64,000 bases of DNA from Cliona cf. orientalis (Eukaryota; Porifera; Demospongiae; Clionaida; Clionaidae): NCBI GenBank assembly GCA_963930775.1, contig OZ005694.1:6689054-6753053 (forward strand). Reading direction: 5' to 3'. This document shows positions 10,072-21,900 of the stretch, one piece after another (positions within the stretch are counted from its first letter, which is position 1; every line of letters begins with the position of its first letter). The notes under the pieces are model-generated. The model was not told where the DNA came from and did no database searches. It saw nothing but the letters and a program-made list of their open reading frames with translations. Position numbers and translations under genes: made by a program.

Positions 10072-12619
10072 TACATATTATGCTTTCATAACAGGCTATT
10101 TTTTTATGTGGGAATGGGACAGGGCCAAAAGCTTTGATAGTAAATTATGGGTTCCAACCCAGTATGCCTCAGCCTTGGGGATTGGGAGGACACTAAGAGT
10201 ACAAATTAATCATATCTCCAGCCAGGTTTACATGAAATAGTGGTGACATAATAATGATCACCCTAATAAACAGACATACAATGTCATGCATGTAAACGTA
10301 GCTTAATACGACGTACATTGTACCTCCTATGACAACGAAATAGAGTGTGTCTACGTGTACACGTAATTGTTATCTGAATAAACTCATTCATACCATCATA
10401 ATCAATCTGTGCGTGTATATCCATCATTGAATCATCAGTGCTTCCTTCAAACTTGATAGTGGGTGGATCAAACCTTGTTCCTCTCATCGTCACCTTGACA
10501 TGATAGTCTAGCAGCTGATGTTGCAGGTCTTCATGCTCACTCTCCCTCCAAATATCAGAAGCTCTAATCTGTTGAAAAGGGTAAAGAAAATTATTTCATA
10601 ATATTATTATGATATACGATCGAGGGAGGGAATATGTAGCTAGCCATCCACCTGCACTTCATCCAATGACATTGTGTCATTGCTAGCAACCTCCCACCGG
10701 CCTCTAGGCTTTACCCACAAATTCAGAGTATAGGGCGGTATTCATGTTTCATGTTTCACTTTTAAATTCCTGACTACATTCCACTGACCACATCACTCGA
10801 CCACATCAAAGGGAAATGAACACAGGGTAGTCTAAGAGTGGTACAGCGCTGCAGTGCTCATAGGGAAACACTTGAACCACTGAATGATCAGCCCCTGTTA
10901 CTGATGCGTTAGCTATTTAGACATAATACTGCTAGGACCTATTCATGTGAGCATTCGTAATTTCTCTGTGCTCTGCCCCTTGCTCCCATCACCCATCATT
11001 ATTTTCTTGTCTGTTTTGTCTGTATCAGCCCTGTAATTATTTCCCTACATAGAAACCTGTGCACTCACCGTATACAAGAGCTAACTTTACCTGCTTGCTT
11101 GTTGCATGGATTTAGCATCAAATTCGGTATACTACAAATGGACTAGCCAATACCAATCAGATTCTGATATATAGCACCTGTTTAATATTGTGTAGAGGGA
11201 AATATTAGAGGGGAAAACTTTTGTAGATCAGTAGAAAGTGTGAGAACTATAATAACTTTTGCGGAATTGTACATGTAAATCAATTGTATAGGTGGGTGGG
11301 GCATGCCTAAGTTTTGTGAAGAAAGCTTGTGAAAGCAAAATTATGCAATACTAGGCTACTTCTGGGATTGATCTGAACATATTTACCCCTTTAAATATCA
11401 ACTCTTACATGTACCATCACCCCTCTTAGTTTTACAACACATTGCTATTGCAACCTCTAAATTTTCTAAACCGTGACACAAACAGCACCCAATATCTGCT
11501 AGCTATCCATTGAGACATGCTACCATTCCATCTTCAGGCTCCACTGCAGTGATGAATGGGTTCTTCTCTGGCACAAGGACTCTTAAAGATCCACCTGAAC
11601 TGGCCGTTGAAGCAAATCTGAAATTCTTGATAAAGTATTGCTCATCTTCATCGCCATAGACTTCGTGTTTGCGTCGCAATTTCAAAATCTACATGTTAAT
11701 AAACATCAATAAGTAAACAATTCAAGAGCCAACCGAGGAATGCTAGTTTACCTTGAGAGCTGTGTAATGAAAATGAGCATCGATGTAGACTTCATGAATG
11801 TCACCGGATGACTTTACTGACACAACAAGAGAGTAGAGAGCATCAAAACTGGCATCAGCTTGCTGTGATGGACTCTCAACCTGCATGAGAGATACAAACT
11901 GATATTACTCAATTGTATTTGACAAAGTTTATCACATGTATTGTATAGTAGAAATTTCACCAATTTCGCCACCTGCTCTCATTGGCGAAAATTTTTGTTC
12001 TATGTTAAATATTGTCACGTGTTGAGGATAATACTATGGTGACCTTCACCGCATTGGTGAAATTGTGAATTTATTTTCTTTTTACAACACAAAGGTTGAT
12101 GAAATTTTTATTCAGCAAATAATTATATTCATGTATACATGCATGGTAACAAGAAATGTATGCACGTACAGCTGAAAATGTTGCCTCTTCAAACTAGGCG
12201 ACGTTTTAGTGCTGAACTTTAGAGAATCTGATGATTCTGACAAATATCACATTCCTAGTTATTTCCGTTTTAGCTCAATTTTGCACTTAGATTTTCGACA
12301 CTTTTATTACCTTGTCTAGTTATAATTATATAGGCAGTGTGTGCTCTGCGACATGCAGGTGAATCCATGTGTATACAAGTGCACATGCAAACATAAACAA
12401 TACAATACTTATCATCTGTCAGAGTTTCTTCTAGCAACAAAAATTTGGGGTGGAAGTGTGATAAATGAGTGGGTGCATTTAGCATGCCAAGTTCCTTGCG
12501 ACATAATAATATTGTTAATTTTTCAGGAGAATTCCTCCAGATTATCTTGGGTAACTTTTGATCAAAAATGTATGCTAGTGGTTTGATTTGATGTTTTATT
12601 GTGATAATAATATTATTAT

Positions 12620-13025
12620 GCAAAACTTGACTTTATACATGCCCAGTACATGTAGGTTCATATGGTAAATGGTCGTCAATATAGCATGTACACAGTCTGA
12701 GCCATATGCACCTCGATGTCAGAATCTGAGACCGACTCTTGACCTCGACACTTACAATTTTCAATCATAGGAGATGAACTTGACAAGCCATACAGCTTCT
12801 GAACATCGGGTTGGTCGCTGCATGGCACACAGTGTGCGTGCTATATATTATAGCATTTATCCACGGATTACGTCAGCCAAGAGAACGCGTGAAGTTTGGC
12901 CAGCGGTACTTGTCAGAGAAAGTAGGACACATCTTGTAATGTATTCACTGGATACATGCGTCAGGTACTCTACATATATATACCGATTTTCAAGTCTCAG
13001 GAAGGCTCCATGGAGGCCCTGAATT
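12620..13025. repeat. ~400-bp dispersed repeat, copy 1
   Basis: Closely resembles 52370-52760 and 54555-54970. Shared landmarks are GGTCGTCAATATA near the left end, GACCGACTCT in the middle, and CAGCCAAGAGAACG followed by TTGTCAGAGAAAGTAG. No TIRs or open frame stand out. It lies between exons 2 and 3 of locus I. The other two copies flank the tandem array in locus IV. Confidence 0.65.
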
Positions 13026-13157
13026 TTCTGGCAATTACCTCATAGATTACACCATAGGTTTCGTCATACATAGCACTATAATTACCTCATTGCCACAGAA
13101 AAGTAAATAAATTATTGCTACTGAGCATGTAATGAGGCTTAATTCAAATTCTTAGAT

Positions 13158-13163
13158 CCCCAC

Positions 13164-13194
<31 letters not shown>

Positions 13195-13200
13195 ACCACC
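13158..13200. repeat. Homopolymer C tract
   Basis: A C run of about 30 bases lies within 13165-13194. Comparable G or C runs occur at about 16532-16553, 26219-26234, 26572-26587, 32645-32664, 51044-51061 and 51288-51315. Their lengths are probably unreliable in the assembly, and open frames spanning them should not be trusted. Confidence 0.8.
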
Positions 13201-14583
13201 GGATGAAACCCTGTCCATTGTAAAGTGTTTCAATAAACACTATCACATTGGGTGGAAGTTATCAATTTAAATCCACTTTGCATTAGACGAAAAACTCTTA
13301 ACAAAAAGGAATCATCAACTACGGTATGCATGTTACTTACATGAGTATACATGTATACTGATGAAGGCCCCATAGCTGAAGAAGATACGTGAGTGTATGC
13401 CGACAGAGGCTCTATAGCAGCAGATGATGTCATATATTCAGCTGGGATGTTCCTCTGATACAGTGTCCTCTCACCCAGCGACAGCTCAAGAATTTGTTCA
13501 GTCTGAAGAAATGTCCTGTCCATTAGTCTGAATGCTTCCATTAGCTCCCAAACAACCACAGTGGGTATAAACCACACAGCGATAAAAGAGTTGGCAGGTT
13601 CCACAGCTACCAGGATGGAAATAGCTATATATTCGGACAGTCGTAGTTCATTATAGAAGCGGTTTCGAAAGCAATCCAGCTTTTCGAGTGTGTATGACTT
13701 GGGATCATCTGCAAATTTTGCCCTCAATATTTTGTGGTCAACACGTGGTACTTTTAAGCCTGGCCAGCAGTCTATTACCTCACTGATAGTAGTGATTTTC
13801 TTGAATGATTGTACCTTTTCGGCGTATGAAATCATTTCTTGCTTCAAATCTTGACTACCGAATTTTGATATGAGATGTTGCAATAATTTGAAATCAATAA
13901 ATGTGAAGAGCGGATTGAGGTGATTAAAAAGCTGAGAAATGATTCTTCTTTTCTCTAACTTAGGTAGCATCTTCTGTATTGTACTCCTTCCGGAACGTAA
14001 CTGGCAATTTCGTCAATACTCGCAACACTTGGTCCACTGAAGTACTTCCTTCTGATAATTCATTTACCAGGCGTTCATGAAGGCAGTCAAACTGCTCCAT
14101 CAATGCTTCAATCCACTTGGGCACATCCAGGGGGAACACTGCATAGAATAAGTTGATAGGCAAGATACGTAACACAATAACAATGGGTAGGTATACACTT
14201 ATGCTATCACATAAATGTTATTACATGCAGCTTACAAAGAATTATTTCTACGTATCCTGTACAGTGGGAAACTTTGGAGAGGTTTTAACTTTAGCATTTT
14301 GGAGAATACGGTATAGATTACCAACAAACCAAAATTAATTAATTTTAATGGTAAAGATCACCTATATACATGTATCTATGAAAATCGAACTTACCCCTCA
14401 ATTTTCTCGCTAGTATGAAAATTAATGTTATAGCTATGGCAGTTGAGCAATAGTATAGCACTTTAATTCATACATGTAGCTAATATGCTCAGACAGTTTT
14501 GTACTTATGCACATTAAACGTTAAGCATGTCAGCTAGTGGTGACGTTCAAAAGGTATTTTTGACCTCCAAAAGTTTAATATTA

Positions 14584-14778
14584 CCGTATAGAGGGAAACT
14601 TTCAAGGGAGAAAACTTTCACGAATTTCGTGATTTTCAGCCATCCGTGAAAGTTTTCTCCACGAAATTCTGGGCATGCCACACCTTTTATGCGACCATGC
14701 AGTTGTAACATTCCACGAAATGCTCCTTTCATACCGATCTGCGAAAGTTTTCTCCCTCGAAAATTTCCCGCTATACAG
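14584..14778. mobile_element. TA-flanked MITE, 195 bp
   Basis: Ends are CCGTATAGAGGGAAACTTTC and, inverted, CTGTATAGCGGGAAATTTTC, between TA at 14582-14583 and 14779-14780. Locus IV at about 61995-62015 has the uninterrupted target. The interior repeats GAAAGTTTTCTCC. Older related copies persist at the same place in loci I, II and IV near 11190, 24375 and 55540. Confidence 0.7.
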
Positions 14779-14830
14779 TATTACCTTCGGGAATTCATGT
14801 GAGATTCGTTAATTAGGTTGTAAAGTCCTA

Positions 14831-15250
14831 TAATGGGCTTTTCCACAAATATCCCCTTAGCTATTGAGGAGCAAAATTTAGTTGTGAAATGATCCCCCAG
14901 GAACTACATGAAATTAATTCATTTCTGCCCCACAAGAATAGTTAATTTGGACAGTTCAACCCCCTAGGATCAATTAAATTTATCCCTCTGGAAATTAACA
15001 AGTGATTGCTTGACCCCTCAGGAACCTGTATAGGGAACCAGAAAGTACCCCTCCAAGATTAATTAAAATCGCCAAAAGAGGCCTGTCATGATCCCACGAT
15101 TTCCGCAAAAAATGGTCGTCAGTATCCAGGGTGGACTGCTTGTGGCAGCCACAGATGGTCCAGGAGGGAAAGATTATTCTGGCACCAATAAATGAATGGA
15201 CCGTCAGTTGCATGATAGGCTCATAAGAACCAATTAAATAGCCCAATAAC
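14831..15250. repeat. Dispersed ~0.4-kb repeat with GGGCTTTTCCA / AGCCC ends, copy 1
   Basis: Begins near ATAATGGGCTTTTCCAC and ends near AATAGCCCAATAA. The interior is a series of CCCCTNAGGAAYT-type motifs separated by AATTAATT. Related copies are 30772-31143, where the ends read clearly as inverted repeats, and 62061-62505, at the same intronic position in locus IV. The shared position in I and IV implies it predates that duplication. Confidence 0.55.
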
Positions 15251-15849
15251 TATTCCATACCTGTAGAACTTGATTCACCCTGGTGCTCTTGAGCCTGGTA
15301 ATTCTGATCACTTCCAGAGGGTATTTCCCAGTTGGTGACACTTCCTGACAGTGGTACCAGGCTCAACGTCGACTTAACCTTTGCACACAGAAACTCCACG
15401 AGATCACAGCGTTGTCGATGATGCAAGACGCTAGCTAGCTTCAGATACGTGGCTTTCTTGCCTTCCCTCTTGCCCCAGGTATCCAACAGAGCTATTCTGC
15501 AGAGCTCTTGGCTGCAGTTCTCGCGATTTATGTCTCTCAGTTTCTCCAAGGTGAACTCGAGATAACGTCCAGCCATCTCCCAATCGCCAAGCTTCACGGC
15601 AACCTCGTCTCGGACCCGCTCCGGACACTCCTTGTCCAGATCCGTAGGTTTTAAACCATGTCGGGACAAAATCTCCTCCAAACTAGGACCTGCTTTGCTC
15701 ACAATAGGACTGATTGACGCCATGACATGCTTCGCTCGCCACACCACAAAATCTGAGTTTGGGGGTGTGGCCAAGAAACCATCACATACACTTACAATCT
15801 TGACGACCATTTCCTAATGGCACTGCTAGGCCATGGGATCGAGTGCATA

Positions 15850-18800
15850 AAGGACATATGTATGCATTATTAATAATTATTATTATGGTAATCAGGCCTC
15901 AGGAAATCAGGGTACCGGTGCAGCTGCTGCCTCTATAAACCTAGCTGGTTTGATGATAATAGCCTTCTCAGATTAGGAATAGTACATTAATTTTAATAGT
16001 AGCACTACATTATATACTATTGTAATAGAGAAACAGTAATGATAGAATGCTTGTATAATAACATTGTGAACATACAAACAATAAAATTACATTAATAGCT
16101 AGCTATATCTACGTCATGCAATAAATTTTCCATGATTTCTTGATGATTTAGACTAGTACTAATAATAATTTTATAACCGTGAGTGAAGCAATAATGATAG
16201 TCTGCTTGTAAATAACAATACTGTAAACATACATACAATAAAATTACACTGGCTAATCTGTAATAGCTAACTAGCTATATATGTCATGCTGTGCCGAGGT
16301 CAGTCCTCCAGCCTGAGCAAGAGTGTCTCCATTATTGTATCTTATCAGATACTATTAGTCTATGGATGTTGAAATGCCACTGTCCACAATCTGTCTCTGC
16401 TCTCTCGTAAAGTGCTCAAAAGTCTCATGATGCTTCTGCTGAAAAGTGCTGAAGTTGTTCGTCTTCCCTGTACTCAAAATGCAAAAATTTTAACATCATC
16501 TTGACTTGGGTGAAGGTGTCCTGTTTTAGATCGGGGGGGGGGGGGGGGGGGGGCATGTTGTGCAATAATAATAATATTATATTAACGAAAGTATTAGCAG
16601 CTATAGCTACTGTAGTTGATTCATCAACTCAACTGAGTAAAGTGGGTCGACAGCTAGTAATGAATCATACTGTAGTCCCAAAGTAATCATGGTTACCTGA
16701 CCACTAGCACTGATTTGTTGTTTCTGTGACCCTCCACCACCCACTCCTGGTAATATGCCTACCACGTACACTGGAAGTTATACGCTTGATAAAAGACATC
16801 CAATCACCATTTTCACCGGATGGAAAGAGAGAGAGAGACAAAGAGGGAGAAGGAAAGAGAGATAGAGAGAGAGAGAGAGCTAGCCTGAGGTTTTGATCTC
16901 AACAAAAATGAAAGTTAGCAAACTTAATACCACTTTTAGTGAAAAAATGTTCCTATTTGCTATATGCGTCATATGCTATTTAATATAATAATACAATATA
17001 TTATTAATTATGTAAGTCTGTTTCTTGTCTTACTGAAGTGTTCCTGTCTAGTGGAGCCTATGTACAATGTCATGTATTTATTGCTGCTGTTAGTGTGTGC
17101 CATGTGCATGTGTTACATTGAGGCAGTTCCACTCAGCAATCAGTGCTCTAGCTGTAGGGATTTCAGACAATTAGGATCACTGAGCCATAGGCTGGTACAT
17201 GATATATATATAATATCATCTTATGACATTGTACATACCGATAATTATTATTGTAAAAATTTAATATTAGAAGAAGAATGGGGTGTTGGTGCAATGGAAG
17301 ATAATTCAGAATCTGATGGTATTCTCTGGGTCTTGATCTTTCCATTGTTGCATGAGTATCTGTGATGAGTCGACATCTGTCCATACTTAGTCTATGCACT
17401 TTATGTGATTGCATTAATTTTTATGTTTTTACAACTATCACTGCTCCGCTTTGAATGGCCTCACTGTTCCTTCCGGACACCCTAAGCTAGTCTAGTCACA
17501 GTATATGACACCTTTTATGCCAGGACAAGATGACAGATTGATTCTAGAAGGGGGGGGGGGGTTGGAAGAGATTGAGAGAAAGAGCAAGATCGAGTAAAAC
17601 TGAGCGAGTACATTGAGATAATAATATATCGATATGAAGCACAATAATAATTAATTTAATCCCGTATTTTGCTCACCAGTACATACTCCAGTTGCTTTGT
17701 CTATAGTAGTCCTCTTACCCATGTGTTTCCAAAGCCAGAGGAAGCTGGCTAGAGCCACTACTGCCCTCCTTGTCCCATTCAATTTGATGAATTGTGGAAT
17801 TTAATTTTTGACAATATTTTTTTGTTTTGTATGGGTAATATACCAGGTGTCCATGCAGTAGGGATACACCCTGCACATCAATATTCCTGTAGCTAGCTGG
17901 TTGCATGATGATTTATGTGTCTTAGCTCGTCCAATGAAAACTCTAAATAAAAACTAATCATTTCCCAGTACACTACCAAGTTCAACAGCAACAGCGATAG
18001 CGATAGCTATTATCTCATAATTGGTCTGGATCTTCTGTGAATCTTTATTGCTCATGAAGCCATAATTATCATGACAAAAAAATTAATAATGAATGCACCG
18101 GATTTGAGAATGTCACTCTGCCAGTTATAATAGGTAGTATACATCCTTCTGGTTATACTTAAACACATGCATGGAGCCATAATATTATGTGACATCACCA
18201 GCAAAACTTGCACGCAATGTAGTGGAAGGGGTAACTATGTACTCTGGCCATGTAGCAGTCTAACTTATCACAGACCCTACTTTAGTAATTAACCCTTGCC
18301 GCGTAGCGTAAGCAGAGGGTTACTGTAATCATTCGGCGATTTTTGTCCAAACCCTCCGGTGCTAAAATTAATGGTAGGTATAATCGGTACAAAAAATGTT
18401 AGTCATAATATTAATATTATTACAGTGGTGTAGTGGTGTATCATAATGCTACACACATGTACACTGGCAACAGCTAAACAATAATTTATGTAGTTGTTGC
18501 CAGTCTGGCACGTACCTTAGCTAATAATTGTATATACTTGACCAATTGCCATCATTCTATGCTTTGCTTCAATGCAATGACAGTGTAAACAGGCAGTGGC
18601 TCTCAAGTCATTCTCTGCTCTCTCTCTCTCAGCTCCATTTGCAATATATACGATCGCAAACTTGCAGTGAATGTTTTCAGCCAGGCTGCATTACATTTTC
18701 AAACTCCTTTCATCTGATATTAAATTTTTCTCTCTCTTTCCCTTGTACTTCACACATCTGGCTATGGTGATCATTTCACCTCTCCCTCTCCCTCCCTCCC

Positions 18801-18900
18801 CTTCCTCTCCCTCCCATCTTCTCTTCTTTCTCTCAATATCACAAATTAATGTATGCTCATTATATATATAAACACTTCAAGATACATAAAATTATTGAAT
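15850..18900. other. Inter-locus block I/II, duplicated at 31150-37080; possible small unidentified gene
   Basis: This 3-kb spacer between the stop of II and the start of I is repeated between III and II (31290-32988 plus 36044-37080). Conserved splice-like boundaries occur in both copies on the minus strand. One is a short Gly-rich exon candidate (about 16690-16745 and 31868-31920) with AG before and GTAAC after. Another is a candidate ending at a GTAAGAG donor near 17719 and 32816, with a hydrophobic stretch ALASFLWLW. A third is a terminal candidate at about 16330-16480 and 31450-31600, which contains FTREQRQIVDSG. The copies differ by small frame-changing indels in this last piece, so at least one is broken. 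No family is recognised. A (GA)n run lies at 16825-16880. Confidence 0.35.
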
Positions 18901-18934
18901 GGGGAAACGTACACAGAAATACAAATTAATGAAG

Positions 18935-21900
18935 CTACTCATCAAAATACCATTTCAATTTGTCTTTCAGTCTTATTGGAAGTGGTAGTCTATCAACTTC
19001 ATCACCACTCTTTAGCCAACTTGATAGTCTTTCCAGGCACAGCTCTTCAAGGTTGATAGCACCATACTCTGTAACTGTGGATGGGTGCATGGCGAGAAAA
19101 TTACTGAAAAATTATGCATGCATGAGAGGGCATGTGGTCAATATCCTTGTGGATTATGGCAGTTCAGCAGGTATCTATAGCTATTGGCTGCAACTCTCAA
19201 GCAAAACGTCCCAGAATCTGATAGACCTAACCTCACCCCCGTATCATAAAGCTACAAGGCAAAGGCTCAGACCAATGTATTGCTACTAGCACCATGAACA
19301 TCAAGCCTTGTACTACAGTACTTGCAATGGAGTTTAATGTAGCTAAACACAGTTAATCGACAGGTATACTAGTTTGCACTGCAGCTGCGCATGCGTAGAA
19401 TAGAAAACACGCATGCGCGAGACATAATTATTGGGCGCGTGTAGGGTAGGTAGTTGACGGCTAAGCTGCTAGGTACGTCAGTTGCCAGTAAGCGCAATTT
19501 ATGCAGCACCATCAAGTTGCAAGAAGAAGCTCTGTCAGTAAACATAAAAGTTCCTACCTACACTATACCCTCCCTCTCTCAATCAGTCAATCTCCATCTT
19601 CACAGACGTGATCTGAGCTGGTCAGTCCCTGGAGGCTCTGCCCCCAGTGGTATACCCCCAAAAGCCTCTGAGATGCTAATTATTATGGGGATTGCTACTG
19701 TAATAAATGCTCATAAACATCATGCTCCTATCTTGGCGCAAATCAGAACAATACAGGCCGCTGCTGCTGCCCACCTTCAGGGCCGGCTCATCCCCAAAAG
19801 GAGAGGCGGGCGGTATACAATTAATGTACATTGTTATGGCTACGATAATTGCATGAGGAGAATAATTATTATATCCAACAAATCTCAGTATGTTATTATA
19901 TTACGTCCCTTCGTCAGATATTTAATTGGGAATTAATGCTTGAGTATGTGCAAAGTCTAAACACTATGCTTGGCTATGAATACAATTAATGTACAATTCG
20001 TTTCAATTATTAGAGCAAGCCACGAAACATAATAAAATTATAATCTTGCAGGATCACCTTCAAGAAACATGAAATTTAGGTAAACTAAAATATTGTGGCA
20101 TAAACCATATACTATACTCTGTACAGTTAAGGCCTGGGTCCACTTGAACTGGAGCGAGGGTCACATATCAGGTTATGGAGGCTACTTGGAGCAAGTTATG
20201 AACTTTTAACTTGGAATATAGTTACTACACACGATATAGATTCTAATTAATTAACTAATGGCCACGCCCATCTGTTTATTAATTAGCAGTAATTAAAAAT
20301 ATCCATACACTCACTTAGGCGGCGTATATAGAAACTAGGTAGGCTCTAGTTGAGGAGGTCCTCCTAATAACCATGACTAGCACTACCAATTTTCAAATTA
20401 GCGTCTTACATGCATGTACCTTTGGGGAGTTATAAGCCTACGAAGACTGAAATTGTAGTCAACTTCGAGCTGATTAAATATTCATAGCCTTGTATTGGCT
20501 TTATAATAGAAACTTACGGTTTGCTAACAAGGAATGTACCAGAAGAATGTCCGCTCTTTCCAATGAGTACACTCAAAGCAAGACTCAGGGCGGCTATGTA
20601 CGCCGCCTTTCTCGATCTAGTCGGCCATCTCCAGCTGCTCCGAGTAGCCTCGAGCGCTTGATACACAAACAACTGCTCTTGACACGACAATAGCCTAGCC
20701 TAATAATATAGACTCTACGCTAAAGGCTAAATAGATCCTGCGGCTAACTCACGATCACCTAGCTACCTTGTACACGATGTCTTCTAGCCTCCTAGCCACT
20801 CCTTTCTATACAAAGCTAACTGTCAGCCATTGGCCACACCCCTGTATATTTTTCAATTATTTCCGTTCACCTCCGGATACGTACGTAGCGCGCGCCCCAG
20901 GCCTTAACATGCCAGAGTAGGTATGTGTACATACACTAGATCTAGATGTGACTACTGTGACACTCACCTGCTTTGGTGATAACTGTAGCAACACAGTGGC
21001 CAAAATGGTCCACAACGGCATAGACATCAGTGTCTCTGGTGTAGATATTCTTTGCTGCTATGCCTTGACTTTCACCATTCACAGTGAACTCCAACACTCC
21101 ATCTTGGGATAGACATAATCCAACACAATCTCCCTCACAAAGATCATCTAAGTCAACATAGCCATAGTCGGACCTCTCTCCAGGAGTGACAAGGTTATTG
21201 AATAGCCTCTGGTCAGTCCACACACAATGGTATTCAGCGTCAGAGGGATCGGCAGGAATACTGGGCCCAGATTTAATTGGTACGCCTTTCTTATGACTTC
21301 TTAATCCCAATCCTAGCGAAAAAGGCCATTTTGTTCCATATATCACTATTTTCACTTCAAGTTCTGCCGGTCCTTTAAGAGGCTGTGCTCCATATGCTAC
21401 ACCATCACTGTAGTCATCTTCAGGGTTCATCCTCTCAGCTCCTAGTCCATTATTGGTGATTAGAATGTTTTTTCCCACTGCACTGTGGTAGCCAAATTGA
21501 ATGTCTTTTGTATCTGACTGTGATAGAGGATCTTGTAGTCTTCTGGTTTGGTCTTCTGTCACTAACATATCCCCTGAAAGTAAAAGAAAAGTATGTACAT
21601 GTATGTAACTTGATGTATGTCCACCTACATGATCTTATCATCTATTAATTAATTTTGGGCGGCTCACTCACTAAAAGATTTATCATGCTCCCCATTAACC
21701 TTGAACCCAGGCTCACTTTCGGGGGGAGGGGAAAGAGAGCCTGGCACACACTGTCTGCGCATGCGCCAAAATTCCCAGAAATCCTGGGAATTTGTATTTT
21801 TGTCCGTTATTTGTCCGTAAACGTGAACCTTGACCCCACAAGTAGCTATGCCTAAAAATCATCTTCGTTGGCCGCGGTTCGGGCTAAGGACACTTATTGC

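Larger units (their letters stand above)
1373..15723 (-). pseudogene. Locus I: death domain-NHR-SOCS gene copy, broken and cut by transposons
   Basis: This is the leftmost of four paralogues. Minus-strand exons: 1 15723-15261 (death domain; start ATG preceding ASISPIV), 2 14138-13341, 3 11880-11752, 4 11688-11524, 5 10568-10394, 6 1585-1373 (first third of the Neuralized domain). Exon 2 lacks 8 bp near 13985 relative to locus IV. The deletion lies between two TACT repeats and shifts the frame, so the exon survives as two overlapping frames. Exon 6 stops at the TTAA element at 1369, and the rest of the domain and the SOCS exon would lie left of the window. Intron 5 carries the 1641-8479 nested stack and the 8678 and 9639 elements. 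Exons 1, 3, 4 and 5 remain open and splice sites are intact, so decay appears recent. A shortened transcript is possible. Confidence 0.75.

Noticed and set aside
12270-12623. 117-aa minus-strand open frame
   Set aside because: Low complexity, no counterpart in sister loci, and lies in an intron of locus I.
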